From Nissolia schottii (taxonomy: Eukaryota > Streptophyta > Magnoliopsida > Fabales > Fabaceae): 64,000 nucleotides of DNA. Under the pieces are notes generated by a model. The model saw only the letters and a list, made by a program, of their open reading frames with translations. It made no database searches and had not been told where the DNA came from. Shown piece after piece: positions 1 to 12,583 of the stretch. Location: positions 428,075 through 492,074 of the forward strand of contig QANU01058407.1 in assembly GCA_003254905.1 (NCBI GenBank). The letters run 5' to 3'. Both the position numbers and the translations under genes were made by a program. Position 1 is the stretch's first letter; each line of letters begins with the position of its first letter.

Positions 1-1
1 C

Positions 2-127
2 TTGGAACCTTCCGACAACATTCTAGATTTGCCTCTTGTCAATGAAAAGCCAGCGTTGTCCTTGCGCTATCGAGATTCCTCAAAACAAGAAAGTGAGATT
101 ATAACTCCTCATCTTATGTTACCCTAG
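2..127 (+). CDS. 3'-terminal exon of an unidentified plant gene (partial)
   Basis: Frame 2 is open from the left edge for 41 codons and ends in TAG at 125-127. The peptide is polar, contains the stretch KPALSLRYRDSSKQESE, and ends ITPHLMLP. Its composition looks like real coding sequence rather than the AT-rich noise around it, and the following few hundred bases look like a plant 3' UTR with T-rich elements. I do not recognise the protein; too little of it is present to assign a family. The upstream exons lie outside the window. It would be convergent with the SSL10-like gene on the other strand. Confidence 0.5.
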   Translation: MEPSDNILDLPLVNEKPALSLRYRDSSKQESEIITPHLMLP

Positions 128-1342
128 TTGATTGAATTTCATTAAGTTTAGTAGGTGACAACATAAAGATTGTATTTCTCGTTATCGTGCATGACATTTT
201 ATAAGCTATATATTCTGGTTTGTTCTTTGCCTAGTTGCTATTAATCTGTATTTTAGCTTAATTTTCTTTGACATGTCTATTTATTGTATTCCTTGCACAT
301 GATTTGATACAGATGCACAGGATAGGTGGAGATCTGAAAGGTGTAAAAAAGCCACTGAATATGAATGCCATCTTACTTGAATGGATAATAGCTAGCTGCT
401 ATGGGTGTGATTTTCCCACATTTTTGTTTTGCACTTTCTCTTTTCTTCTTTCATTATTTTACTCCTCGTGGATATAGTGCATATATGTATCTAGTTTCAA
501 TTCCTACTGCTACTCCAGTTTCATAGGTAGTTGTGTTGGTGGGATTTAAAGGTTTTCTTTTTGTGTAACCAGGCAGGGAATTTTTCTGGTAGACATGTGC
601 CCCTTCAATAAGTACAGTGATCAAATGATTCTTTACTGTAATATGGCATTCCTGGATTTTGCTCTTGTTCGCCCTTTCTTCCTTTCTCCATCTTTTTCTC
701 TGGAGTGTGTCCTAAATATACAGCTATGGATATCAAGGAATTATCCTTGGAATTTAGAATGCAAGTGATAAATGGGCCAAGCAATTGCATTGATCTCTGA
801 AGTTCAAATTCAATAATAGGTTCAATACTTTTATAGGGATTTCTCATTCATCTGTGGCCATGCAACCTTTTTCTTTTATTTCGTTTGTAAAGGTGTGAGA
901 TTAAAATATCTATACAATTGCACCCAAAAGAAATTACACGAAGTTTTTTTTTTTTTTTTTCAAAAAGTTTAAAAAGTTAAAGTATGTTCGACATTGGTTA
1001 TCGTATTAAGATAAATGTAAGATAAGAGTATGTGCTCAAACTCTTCAAATACTTATAAAAATATATAAGATCATTCACTAAGGTGGTTCTCACATTTGTA
1101 GCAAGAATTGAACTTACCTCATTTTTCAGATATGAATATGTCTTTTTACTGTGTCAATCAAATTTAATAAGTTATAGAATACTCTATAAAGTAATTTTTA
1201 GTAGAGAAAAAATTATTCCAATCCGTATTTTGCATGATAGATTATTGTAATCATTAATCAAATAAAGTGGAAAAACATAAATTTTGGAAGCAAAAAATCA
1301 ACTTATAAATTATTCAACTTGAGGCAAGGGAAGATTCCAATT
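128..1342. other. Intergenic region between two convergent genes
   Basis: Probable 3' UTR and downstream DNA of the gene at the left edge, then AT-rich spacer. A TTTGATACAG/ATGCAC junction near 312 could be a 3' splice site of a UTR intron. A T17 tract lies at about 944-960. Short open frames at 268-477 and 605-847 have no domain and no codon bias, so I see no supported gene here. Confidence 0.4.
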
Positions 1343-4028
1343 CTAGCTACTTGTTAAGTTGTAAACTGCAATAGAAGGAACCATAACACTTCCCATCCAG
1401 AGTTTACCATCCTTCTCCTCCACTTCACTCAAGGCTTTTACAACTTTGCCCTTACTGTCCTCCAATATCTGCAGAAGCTTACCTTCAGGGCTATACTTAA
1501 CAGCTACTGCATGAAGCCTTCCTCCAATTAGAAGCATGTAATGTATGTTTGATGGAATAGGTAGCTTGAGCAACACTCTTCTCATATTTGGGTAGAGAGA
1601 GTTGATGTAGCTGTACATATACCTTCTACACATGATAGCCACCCAAAAGTCACCATTTTCATTGACCCTCACATTGTCAGGAAAACCAGGTAAGATAGCA
1701 AAGATCTCTGAGGTACCGGCTTTATCTCCTTTTAGCCAGTACTTGGTTAATCTACAGAATAAGACATATAATAATACCAAGAAAAGTTTTGTTAATGAAT
1801 ATTAAGATTTGAGATCCAAGACATGGAATTCTAGCCAAAGTAGAAACAGTTAATGACAATGTTTAATTGGTATCAGTCAACAGCAATAACCAATAAACTG
1901 AATTAATATCCTTTTGAGTAAACATTTAAATTTGTCTTTGTCTTCGGAGTTGTAAAAATCGGTCAAGTTCGTTTTCCAGTTATGAAAATAGTCATATTAA
2001 TTCTTGAGAATGTCACAAGCCAATCAAGTTAGTCATTTGATATCAGTCAAATAATTTCTCTCAAGGTAGCAACTTCAGAAATTAATATGATTGTTTTCAT
2101 AACCTGGGACGAACTTGTATAATTGTGACAACGTCGAGGAAGATTCACACTTATTGTTTCTCATATTGTACGTAAACAATAAAGACTCTAAGCAAAGGGA
2201 CTTAAATATTAGAAAAAAGGTTTATGTGATTAATTAGATTCATTCACCTGCCAATTGCCCCTTCAGAAAAGACAAGAAATGATTCATCCTTGGTTAAGGA
2301 AATGCCATTTGGAAATTGAATGTTCCTCACAAGAACAGTTGTTTCCTTAGTGGCAGGGTTGTATTTCAAAACCCTGCCGCTACTCTCACCAGAAAATACC
2401 AGCTGAAGGTAATTTCTGCATCCAGAATTGTGTCAGAACCAACATATCAAGACACAAAAAAGAATATAAGATCATCAGTAAGATGTCAAAGAAAAAAGAT
2501 TTAAGATATTAGAGCAGAGATCTCAATAACTACTAACATGTTTAGTTCTTAAGTGGAAACACCTATAATCAATTCTAGCAACCACCAGAAGTAATAATTT
2601 TTCACTTCTAGAGTTCCAGAATCAATTCTACATCAATATCAAAGGTTGCGAAGGTTAATGACATATAAGCCATATTACCTCCTCTGATAATAAGCACTGC
2701 TATCTGTGAAATAAACGTTCCCTTCTGCATCAATGTCCACATCATTAGTGAATCTCAGTGGAACCCCTTCAACCTCAGTTGCAAGAGATGTTGCTAGACC
2801 ACCCTGTGGACCCACCTTCATGAGCCCAAAATATGCATCTGCAATGTATAAATCACCTGTTCTCTTGTCAAACCTGAGGCCCAAGGGCCTTCCACATATG
2901 TGCTCAGTCTTGACATAACTAAGTGGTGTTGCAGATGCTTTGGGATCACACAGTTCTGACCTGTGTTCAAAATGAAGACACAAGAGAAAGTAAACTCAAT
3001 CACAAAATCTTGTACATGCTGACAAATTCTTATGAAGACAGTACCTATTGTATCATCTATTAGGCACTCTATTTGGTGGTTAACAACTTAACATGTATAC
3101 TCTTAGTAATTGGTGCATTTTTATTGTGAGCCATACAACCTTACACACATTTTCTCTTACCACTCATATTTCGCTTTGATGGTAAGGAGAGTAATGTTAT
3201 TTAAACTAGTTTGTAACATTTTTTTTAAGGGAGAAGTTTTTGTGTGATCTTAGAGCGTCATGTTAGATATACTCTAGACAATATAATGAATGACTTTTCA
3301 GTCTTCATCTTGTGAGGACTCACCATTCAAAGGTAAAATGCTATTCATTGTGTAATCTAAAACATATCTCGCATGACAATCAATGACCACACGAGAATTT
3401 CTCTTTTGAAGGTGCTTTAAGCATGTTAGGACTCACTCTCAACTAATGCTAAAGGGATCGGAGTTTTATATTGTACACCACATCATGTGATGTGGCTGCA
3501 ATGTTTCACATAAAAATTTCATGCCACAATATCAGCAATGTGTATCGCGATAGCCGCAATACCCACAATCACAACAACTGCAACCGCAATTTAAGACTCC
3601 GTGGAACACATTAAGGTATCTCTTAGAAGATGTCCAGAAAAGTAATGCAAACTACATTGTTCAATTAAGAATGAAGAGAAGGTGATTGACCTGTTGGGAG
3701 AGGTATAAGCAAAATCAGTCCAGGACTGACCATTCCAGAACAGAACCCTTCCATCAGCAACACCAGTGTAAGGGCCCCGACCAAGAGGGTCAAAGACAAT
3801 GCTCTCTGGTCCCTGCACTTGGTTCACAAACATAACCTCCGAGTTCTGCAACAAGTTGTTGTTGTCTCGGTCCGTCGGAACCTCAGACCACGCCGGCAAG
3901 TCCACTCTGTGAACCTCAAAATCAGGGAAGCCCCATGTGGGGCTGTGATGGAAAGGGTCCAAAGCACAGTACAGAGCAAGAAGGAAGAAGAGAACGCTAA
4001 ATGCTCGAGCCAGCTTCATAGGTGGCAT
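1343..4028 (-). CDS. SSL10: Strictosidine synthase-like protein, SSL10 type (6-bladed beta-propeller)
   Basis: Four exons joined by GT/AG introns: 4028-3691, 2960-2679, 2415-2248 and 1751-1343, together 1197 nt or 398 codons, normal for the family. The N terminus (residues 1 to about 24) is a hydrophobic signal peptide or anchor, predicting entry into the secretory pathway. Residue 112 starts an NRS glycosylation sequon. Hallmark family motifs follow: QGPESIVFDPLGRGPYTG, ICGRPLGLRFDKRTGDLYIA, FTNDVDIDAEGNVYFTD (strictosidine synthase domain), FPNGISLT and FPDNVRVNENGDFWVA. A second ATG three codons downstream (4019) is an alternative start. The closest match I recall is Arabidopsis SSL10, also related to adipocyte plasma-membrane-associated protein. 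True strictosidine synthases condense tryptamine and secologanin, but SSL10-type proteins in plants lacking those alkaloids are not known to do so, and the substrate is unknown. Intron 3 carries a MITE. Confidence 0.93.
1916..2190. mobile_element. Degraded MITE in intron 3 of the SSL10-like gene
   Basis: Begins GAGTAAACATTTAAATTTG. Two arms of about 60 bases are in inverted orientation: one around 1950-2015 (AAGTTCGTTTTCCAGTTATG, then GTCATATTAATT) and its complement around 2075-2150. It is the same family as the element at 29923-30151 in the YABBY gene. The right terminus is eroded, so the end coordinate is approximate. Confidence 0.55.
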
Positions 4029-5130
4029 AAAAAGAGAGATAGAGACAGAGACAACAAAACTAAAGAAGGTTCAAAGACTTCAAGTATTGAAGGGGGTCTT
4101 ACAATGTTGAGCACAGAGTGCTAAGGTTTTTGTGTAATGTATTCGTGAGAAAGAAGTTACAAGGTTGAAAGGCGTGTAGGTCAGGCATTTACTTGGTGAG
4201 ACAAAAGAAGTAGTAGCTTATGTGTAGTTTGAGGTCAATGGTCATTCATTGAAGCATTTTGCAAAGACATTCAGGTCATATATAGCTCACTTGTTTAGAA
4301 ATTTAAGCGCAAGAAGTTCTTTTGTCCTATACCTGTTTAGTGCATGTTGGTGGTTTATGAGAGATAGGTGACTTACATTTACTAATGCTTCAGATAATGA
4401 ATGAACGAGAAAGAGTAACTCAGAACTTCTAGACTGATGGGTTGGTTGGTGTTTAGAGTAGAGGATATGGCAGAGTAACAAAATTCTTTTGTCATTTATG
4501 TGTCTCCTTCTCAATCTCATCAATTAAACAAATTATGATGTGTAATATTATGAGTATTTTAAAATGATTTGATGGAAATCATGGATAGAATAGTGTGAGT
4601 TGTCAACATATAATTAGAAAATGATACAGAGTAAGATAGGAAATTGAAATCGATCTCCATCTATGAAGGAGCTAAGATTGTTAGGGTTATAACTTTGGCC
4701 ATGTGATGTTAGTAAGTGTCGCAGACTTGAGTGTGCAAAATATTTACATGATCTTAAATTACATTTAATGCGTGTTCTAAAAACACGATTGTCCATTAAT
4801 TTCAATTTATAAAGTTATATATATATATATATAAAATATAATATAAAAAATTAACTATTACTATATTTTTGAAACATACATTAAATATGTTTCAAGAGCA
4901 TGTAAAGATTTCTCCTTGCTTGTCATACTTTCTTCGAGGGCCTTGTAAGGACAAATCTTCGTCAATGAATCTGAACCAATAAAACATTACTTTCTTAGTC
5001 TAATTGGCGATCTCATGACTGTATTTTTTCAAACTTTTGTAACACTATCATGTGGTCATGTTTTGTTAGATTAATCGCATTAAATCGTATTTAATTGTGT
5101 GCGATAACGGAAGGAATGTTATTATTTTTT
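4029..5130. promoter_or_regulatory. 5' UTR and upstream region of the SSL10-like gene, then spacer
   Basis: The bases just upstream of the ATG (on the minus strand, 4029 to about 4130) are a CT-rich leader typical of plant 5' UTRs. No clear TATA box can be fixed by eye. Beyond about 4600 the sequence is AT-rich spacer with an (AT)n tract near 4817-4832. The short minus-strand frames at 4287-4523 and 4614-4805 have no recognisable protein character. Confidence 0.35.
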
Positions 5131-5258
5131 GGGTTAATTAAGTTTTTAACCCTTGTAAAATTAAAAAGTTTGGTTTTAGTCTCTGTGTGAAATTTTTAGT
5201 CCTCATAAAACTTAAACCAACTTTCTAATTTTACAGGGATTAAAAACTTAATTAACCC
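5131..5258. mobile_element. 128-bp Mutator-type MITE with perfect 9-bp target duplication
   Basis: The element begins GGGTTAATTAAGTTTTTAA and ends with the near-perfect inverted complement, giving arms of about 42 bases that cover most of it. It is flanked on both sides by the identical 9-mer TTATTTTTT (5122-5130 and 5259-5267). A 9-bp duplication is the mark of Mutator-superfamily transposition, although the T-rich 9-mer is low complexity. No coding capacity. Confidence 0.75.
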
Positions 5259-8200
5259 TTATTTTTTTGTCATCCAAAATGAATAATGATTTTTAAACTC
5301 TTCAAAAATTCTAGACACCTTGATCCCACTCACAAAAGCATGGGCTCATGATAATGTGTTTTTATCATTAAATAGGGCTTTGGTAGGAATTCTAACCAAG
5401 AAGACAACCAAAAATTGTTTATGATTTTGTTTACGGTACATAAAAAATTAATGTTGACGATTTAGCATTTCAAACCCAGTCCCAATCAAAAAGGGGTAGG
5501 CAGATCCACATGTTTTAAAAACCTTGCAGCGACATCCAACCTTAATAACCCAATGCATTCCTTCCCATCTCTTATCCCACACCCATAAGACCAAGGGCCT
5601 TGAAGTACTCGCTCACCGGCCCAAATGTTAAAAGTAAAAGGATATACAATCTTGATGACTAGCAATTAGAGGTGTGTATGAGTTGGATAAAGCCGAATTG
5701 AACAAAACTCGAACTTAGTCTAATTTTATAATCAAGTCATTTCTTTTAAGTCTTTACATGGCTTGATAATGACCTCATTGACGATAGGGTTAAATCGAGT
5801 TAGCCCAATGTTTAAATAGTTTAAGAAAATTTGAACATTATATATAGTATAGTTTTAAGATTTTAGATATAGCAAATCGAATTTAAGAAATATTTTGCAC
5901 TACATATTTTAAAACAAATTTTATCAATAAAAGTAACAATGTTTTGTAAATCATATATTAATCGAAGTACAAAAGTGTTATAATTTATCACTAATTTCTA
6001 AAAAATAAAACTTTGAAGAATTATATGAGTTTGGGTCAAGTTGACTCAATTCGAAGTATAACTTGAACCCGGCTCGATAAGGATACTAAATCACATTTAA
6101 CAACTCAAACCCGACCAAATAAGCTGTCAGCTAAATCAGATCATTAGAGTGGACCGAGTCATTAACATGGTTACTCCCAACCCACTTTAAATGAATGAAT
6201 GAATGAGGGTTGCAGTACTCCTAATAGCCTTTCTAGTTAAGGGGGGAGCAACCCAGATGCCCCCCACACTTATTCTGTTCTCTAGTGGCATGCAAACAGA
6301 TACTTGTTAGAGAAAACTTCTTCCCCAAGGCACTCTCTCCTGGTTAAGGACATTCCAAAATCCAAGCTTCTCTACCCATAAGATTGCCTAGATCCCACCC
6401 GACCAAGCTGAGAAAGTTTATGAGAATCATTTGCTCCCTTCCGGAGCAAGCTTCTATATTCACTCTCCTAGGTCCTAGCTAGCTAGCTATTCACTTATTC
6501 TGTGGGGGAGAAGAGACATATGGTATAAATAAGAAGAGGATCATAGACCACAAAAGGATAGAATTAATGATCATGGAGAGGGTCACCCTTCTGGCAGAGG
6601 ACAAAAATATTCCTCCAATCTTTTGAGAGACTTTAGTTCACTTTTGTCCACAACACTATCAAAATCCTAGTTAGAGTTATGACATATCCCCAGAATTGTT
6701 TGTCACATTATAAGAATTTGCCAGAGAGAGTTGTAAGATAAATAAGTCAAGAGTGCAAGCCACTCATTTATCCAAAGGTTAATTAGAAGTAGTATTACAT
6801 TAAATTCTGAAATAAAATTCTGGTTTCACTGAATTTTTTCAGAGAGGTTTTAATGATGTTTGGTCTCTGCATGCCGGGTAGATTGTTCTCTGTTGTACCT
6901 GGTTGCCCTTTTTGGCTTTAAACTTTCATCTAAACATCAGAAAAGAAAAAGATCGAACAGATTTTATTTTTGGTGAAATTCGTTCCAGACTTTATCAAAA
7001 TAGACAATCAAACCAGAAATATCAGCAAAATGGCTCAGGTGTTCCATATTTTAATTGCAATTTGGAGCATTAGGCGTGACAATCACGACGTTGTCATCAA
7101 CATAGAACATTTATGATGTTGTATTTGCCACTCTTGATCATATCTGATTTCACACGAAAGGATCTTGGCTAAAAGAGAAACATTGGGATAAACGCAACCA
7201 CCACCTGAATGCTATATGCAGCGCATAATTAATGGTGACACTGGGCACTCTTGATCCTTTATCTTATTCAGGTGAGGTAGGTCTGTTGCTCATACTTTTG
7301 ATTGACTAGTGGATATGTTTTTGTATTTTGATTTGTTTTGATCTCTTTTGTGTTTATCCCACTCAATTTGTCCTAACAAGTTTTTAACGTGGCTTTGCTT
7401 ATTTATAGCATAGCATTGTCAAGTTTTTAGTGGGGTGAGAGGTGGAGTTTTCATATAAGAAGTAGGCGAATTTATCGGAAAAAACTGTAGCAGAGACGCC
7501 AACAATGCAATTTATGCATGACAAATTGATCTTCTTCTTAGGCGGTAAAACTACGGAGTAAGGTCATCCTAATAAAATCTCATTCCATAATTCGTACTCC
7601 TCATGTTAAACCGACTGCCTTTAATCATACATGTTTAAAAGTTTGGATGTTTTAAAGTAAATCACATTCATCAATATAAAATGAGCGATCTCACCATTAA
7701 ATTTATAAAGTATAAATAAGTTTTACTATCACTTTATCAATTCAATTAAGATATTTTACTTTACTCTTTAAAGTGAGAAATTTATATCTTTTGTCCATTT
7801 ATTAAATATATAATTTTACTCTATCCGTTCACAAATAAATGAGAGTACTAAAAGAAATAAAACAAGTGAAAAAAGAGAATACAAAAGAATTAAGAAAGAG
7901 ATTAAGTAATAAAGATAATTTTATAAAATACTTTTAAATTTGTCTACTATGGAGACTTTTTTAATCATTTGTTTAAAAAATGAATAATTATTTAAAGACA
8001 GAAGTAGAATTTTCCACTATTTAATTTTCAGTAGCTACCCCAATTGTGAGCCAAATTTTATATGTAAGTAAATGATTTGTTTTCAAAAGACAATATGTAA
8101 ACACGTCAACTGTGTTCCGGGACTGATGCCATCGATCATGTATGGAATCTTTTTGGCAAAATGATCATGTCAGTGGATTTTAAACGTTTTTTTGGTGGCC

Positions 8201-8369
8201 AGGTGTTTACCGCCAGTAATAATATTTAATCTCTTCATAATAATTAAGTTCACACGAGAGGTAGACGGTTGGTCTAATGAAATCGAAATGTTTTTCAAGT
8301 GGGAGAATTTGGACGCAAAAGTTTGTTGGAATGAACTCAAACAAAATCAAATTTTTACCGTAAATTCTT
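5259..8369. other. Gene-free spacer with a GC-richer island at about 6240-6560
   Basis: No supported coding region. The stretch 5670-6180 contains several copies of TTGACTC/GAGTCAA-like and AACCCG-like words typical of degraded plant hAT/MITE sequence, but I cannot define its ends. The block 6240-6560 is less AT-rich than its surroundings, lacks long open frames, and has a TATAAATA word at about 6524. A MITE is listed separately at 7818-8009. Confidence 0.35.
7818..8009. mobile_element. Degraded MITE, CTCYRTCCGT-type terminus
   Basis: The left end ACTCTATCCGTTCACAAATA and the complement of the right end (CTACTTCTGTCTTTAAATAA) resemble each other and the common plant MITE terminus CTCCCTCCGT. 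A relative lies at 37226-37503. Borders are approximate and no clean target duplication is visible. Confidence 0.4.
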
Positions 8370-8706
8370 GGTTTAAATATGTTTTTACACCCTTAAAATA
8401 TGGATCATTTTTGTTTTGATCCCTCTAATTTTTCTTATATTTTGGTTTTTTTTTTCCTTGTTGTTTTGTTTTGGTCTCTATAAGTTTTTTTAACACATAC
8501 CTTTAGTCCTTACAAATATAAAAACAATTATTTTGTAGTCCTCATAAATATTATAGGAATATACTTTTTGATCCTTATAAATATCACCATTTAACGCGTG
8601 ATCTAAATTTTAGGAAAAATAAAAAAATAAAAGCCAAGATCAATATTTTAAGAGTGATTAAAACTAAAATAACTCATTTACAAAGACCAAAAAAATATTT
8701 TAAACC
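8370..8706. mobile_element. GGTTTAAATATG-type Mutator MITE, 337 bp
   Basis: Starts GGTTTAAATATGTTTTTAC and ends in the inverted complement (AATATTTTAAACC). Flanking 9-mers TAAATTCTT (8361-8369) and TGAATCCTT (8707-8715) match at 7 of 9 positions, an aged Mutator-type target duplication. The interior has the GTTTTGATCC/TTAGTTTTAATC words of this legume family. The same family forms the outermost layer of the nest at 11104-18097. Confidence 0.65.
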
Positions 8707-8715
8707 TGAATCCTT

Positions 8716-9910
8716 CTTTTTATAAAGAGTTTAATTATTATACATTGTCTGCAGAAGAGTTTTACATTGTCTTTTTAATCATATATTATCACGTCATTAA
8801 AAGTGAATAAGTTTTACACTTATTACTTCAAAGGTCTCATATACAATAACACGCACAATTAGATAATATGGTGTAAAGCTCTTTTACATGTTGTATAATA
8901 ACTAAACTCTTTAAAAATGACGCCAAATTGAACTCATTAACAAAATTTGAATCTCATATGTTTACTTACTCATATAAACCTCTTTTTCCTTTTTACTAAG
9001 GCAATAAGGGGGACATGGATCGAACTTGAGCTTCTGACTTAACAAAGTCTAGAAACAATCACTTAATTGTGTTGGGCAAAGGAAGGAGTCCACCAAAGGC
9101 ACGCAAGATAAAAATAAATAAAGCACAGTAAAAATTTAACACAAAAGTTAATGTAATTCAGTTACCTCATCCTAGAAGGGAAAAGAACAATTCCCCTGTG
9201 AAAATATTTAATTATAACTTTTAATCAACCAATGCTATAAACTTTACACTAAATTCACCACCCGATAATTCAATTGCACTCGCTTTTTAGTGTATAGACT
9301 CTCTTTTAAGTAGTGTGAAACAACCAAATACTAAACCTCTATTTATAGGAAGAGCATCTCATCTTCTTTGTTAAACTAACCAATGTGAAACTTGACTTAC
9401 ACATGCAATAAGTCATGGACTCAACGGCATATAAATTAACCTCTTTTCTTGTTTGAAAATACTTTAGTTAACTCACTCCTAACAAAAATGTACATTCAAA
9501 TATCATCGGCATTTTTATCTTTGCTTTTTTTGGGAGGTAAATTAGCTATAAATTCTATCATGAGGTTTGGTTAATTTGAAGAATAAAGTGAAAGAGCAAA
9601 GAAAACGAAATGAGGGCGCTAGCTTTGACATTAAGCCCAAGAAGGGAGGTTTTTTTCTTTTACAGTACTCACCTGCACTTTCTTCATGCATGTGCCCTAT
9701 TCCACCATAAAGTGCCATTATCTTAAACATTGGACAACAGATCACAAGATCCCTTTCAGCTTTGGTCCCCTCTCATCTATAAACGGGGATGCCCAATTTC
9801 AAATCAAGTATCCAACACTCAAAATGTTATTTGTCCCACACTTTTGGGACATTTTTAAAAAAGATACTATGATGGTGTTCTTTAAATATTGGTCGAGAGA
9901 GCATGTCTCA
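8716..9910. other. Spacer, partly retroelement-like
   Basis: AT-rich spacer. The part from about 9050 to 9480 (AAGGAAGGAGTCCACCAAAG, GTTACCTCATCCTAGAAGGG) has the texture of a decayed LTR-retrotransposon LTR, but no paired LTR, primer-binding site or target duplication can be seen. Overlapping frames at 9542-9970 on both strands do not resemble a protein. Confidence 0.25.
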
Positions 9911-9916
9911 ATTTTT

Positions 9917-10505
9917 CTCTTAATTTTTGTTAAAATTAAATTTTGTATAAAAAAAATTCTCTCACATTAAAGTTAGTTATAAAATTTAGGGTAAATTATA
10001 TTAACTTTTCTTGAAATTCATCAATATTATATTTATTTTACCTCTAGTTTATAAGTCAATACATGCTTCCCTTAGTACATTAAGCTTCCTTAAAACATAA
10101 ATTCTAAAAATTAATAAAAATAACATTAAATAAATATTTTACCCTTAACTACGTGGATGGAGGTGGGAGATTATAAATTGGAGTCTTTTTTTTTTTATNT
10201 CTCTTAATTTTTGTTAAAATTAAATTTTGTATAAAAAAAAATTCTCTCACATTAAAGTTAGTTATAAAATTTAGGGTAAACTATATTAACTTTTCTTGAA
10301 ATAGGGTAAATTATATTAACTTTTCTTGAAATACATCAATATTATATTTATTTTACCTCTAGTTTATAAGTCAACACATGCTTCCCTTAGTACATTAAGC
10401 TTCCTTAAAACATAAATTCTAAAAATTAATAAAAAAACATAAAATAAATATTTTACCCTTAACTACGTGGATGGAGGTGGGAGATTATAAATTGGAGTCT
10501 TTTTT
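9917..10505. repeat. Tandem duplication, period 284 bp, with an internal N
   Basis: The sequence starting CTCTTAATTTTTGTTAAAAT at 9917 starts again at 10201, giving two near-identical copies that both end in ACTACGTGGATGGAGGTGGG...GGAGTC. The junction falls at an unresolved base (N at 10199). Within the second copy a further 29-bp unit (AGGGTAAAYTATATTAACTT...) is doubled near 10272-10330. It may be a true duplication or an assembly join of two alleles. Confidence 0.85.
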
Positions 10506-11094
10506 TATTTATTTATAAATAATAGGAGAAGATGTCCAACCAAAAATAAAAGACTAGAACTACACCGCATGGGGGAATATAGTACTTGTCCTATCGGCTA
10601 AAATAGCTAGAGACAAAAAATTAGGAATTGAGTCGTGTGAGTGAAAACTCCTGAAATGCTTATGTCCATGCTTGGCTAGTATATATACACAAAATTTAGC
10701 TTAACTGTAGATGTGGTTCACCTAAACAGTCCAATTTGATTCCATCAAATTAGCTATCGCCTTCACCAAAGGAGAACAAAGAAGTCTAAATTATTCAAAA
10801 GATATTTTTTTGAACATGAGCAAAATAGTCTTTTATGTTAAAATGAAATCAATTCTAAACAAATCCTTACAAAAATGATAGAATTTTTAATGTAAGTAAA
10901 TTGAATTCCCATGAAAATAAGAAATCAAATCAATTCCCTTTTGTTAAAATATCAAACACAATATTTAGTGGAATTTGATTTACAAATCAAATCCTTTTCT
11001 GTTTCATTTGATTCTAAATACACCTTTAGTTTTTTCGTTTGTTGGTAATTCTTAATTCTTAAATCAATACAGTTTTATTTATTAAAACATTAAT
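10506..11094. other. AT-rich spacer with repeated AAATCAAAT words
   Basis: No gene. The part at about 10840-11030 contains inverted and direct AATTTGATTT/AAATCAAAT words typical of decayed MITE sequence, but no termini can be defined. Confidence 0.25.
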
Positions 11095-12583
11095 TTAAAT
11101 TTAGGTTTAAATATGTTTCTCCTCAACAAATTTTTGAGATTTGATTTAGATCCCTAACTTTTTTTTGTCCAAATATATTAGAAATATTTGATTTTAGTCT
11201 CTAACATATTATAAATGATTTGGTTTTAGTCCCTGTCATTAGTGAGACTCAATTAAATATTGAAGTGGCTAACAAAGTGTCATATTAATAGTGTGATGTG
11301 AACAATATAAACCTATCGTACCTATAACACATTCCAAACCTGACCCATAAATTGCTATTTGACCCAAATTGAGGTCATGCGTAAGTTATGATTTGGGGAA
11401 AATCTAAGTCGAATACTGAGTTATGGGTTAGTTTAGGCTTGATTATGAATTAGATTAGTTTATTTTGTTCATATAAGTACTATTGATGAGACATCCTGTT
11501 AACCACGTCAGCAGTCGATGGAGCTCCACTGACACTACTAGAAAAACGCTCTCTATCGACGGATTTTATGTCTGAAATCTATTAGTAAGTGCTTTTCAAA
11601 AGCCTTTGGATGAAGATCCTGAATTTTTCGGTGGATTACTTGGATAGTAATCCACCGAAAAATTCGCTGATAAATTTTGGTGCGATTTGGTGCCAATCGG
11701 CTACCAGCGGATATATCCGCCGATAATAGTTTGTTTATATTAACTTTATTGGTTAGGGTTTAGGGTTTTGGATTTTATGTTATTTAATTTATGATTTATA
11801 TTATTCTTTAGTAAATAATCATGACTGTAGCAAGGCACAAAATTGTAATTAGGATGCATCTAACAGATTACGAGGTCGACATTTTGGATGAAATTAAAAA
11901 TTAATTATAGGCATGATTTCCTCAATTACCTATTAATAATATACAAGTAGTTGATGAAAACAATCAACATCGAGGAAGAAATTGATTTTTGCAGAGTTAT
12001 AGCTAGATAATTAGATATAAGTAAGGCATATATGCCAAGTGACACAATCGTCTTAATTTTGTTCTGAAAGAAGGTATAAGAAATTACTTGTTGGTTATAT
12101 ACGTAGTATTGATATGTGTACATATATACATATTCATCCATGTTGAGAATGAAGAGTAACGAACAATAAAATTGGTTTAAACGATTTGTGAGACTTTGTA
12201 AATGTATGTAATTGATTTTGGATTAGTACGACATCAGTTGTTTAGGATTTAAGACTTAGAGTTTAGGGTAAGGGTTAAGGTTTAGGGTTTATGGTTTATG
12301 GTATGTATCAACAGATATATCTATTAGTAAGTGTTATTTACTGGTAGATATGCAATTATCGACTGAAAATTCCGCTGATAATGAATTTTTAAGTGAGCGA
12401 GAAATTTCTTGCCCAAACGAAATGTGTCATTTCACTTAATAACCTTCTTGATGGATTGGTATACTTGCTGGTAGCATTGAGACTACAAATTCTATGTTCC
12501 CTTCTTATTCCTCATTTCTCCTATTCTCTTCCTTTTGTCTAACTCACCTCCTTCTCCCTTTCCTTCTTCTCTCTAACTGACCA

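Noticed and set aside
11755..12310. Interstitial telomere repeats (GGTTAGGGTTTAGGG and similar)
   Set aside because: Only a few degenerate TTTAGGG units within the CACTA element; too short and scattered for a telomere-derived array.
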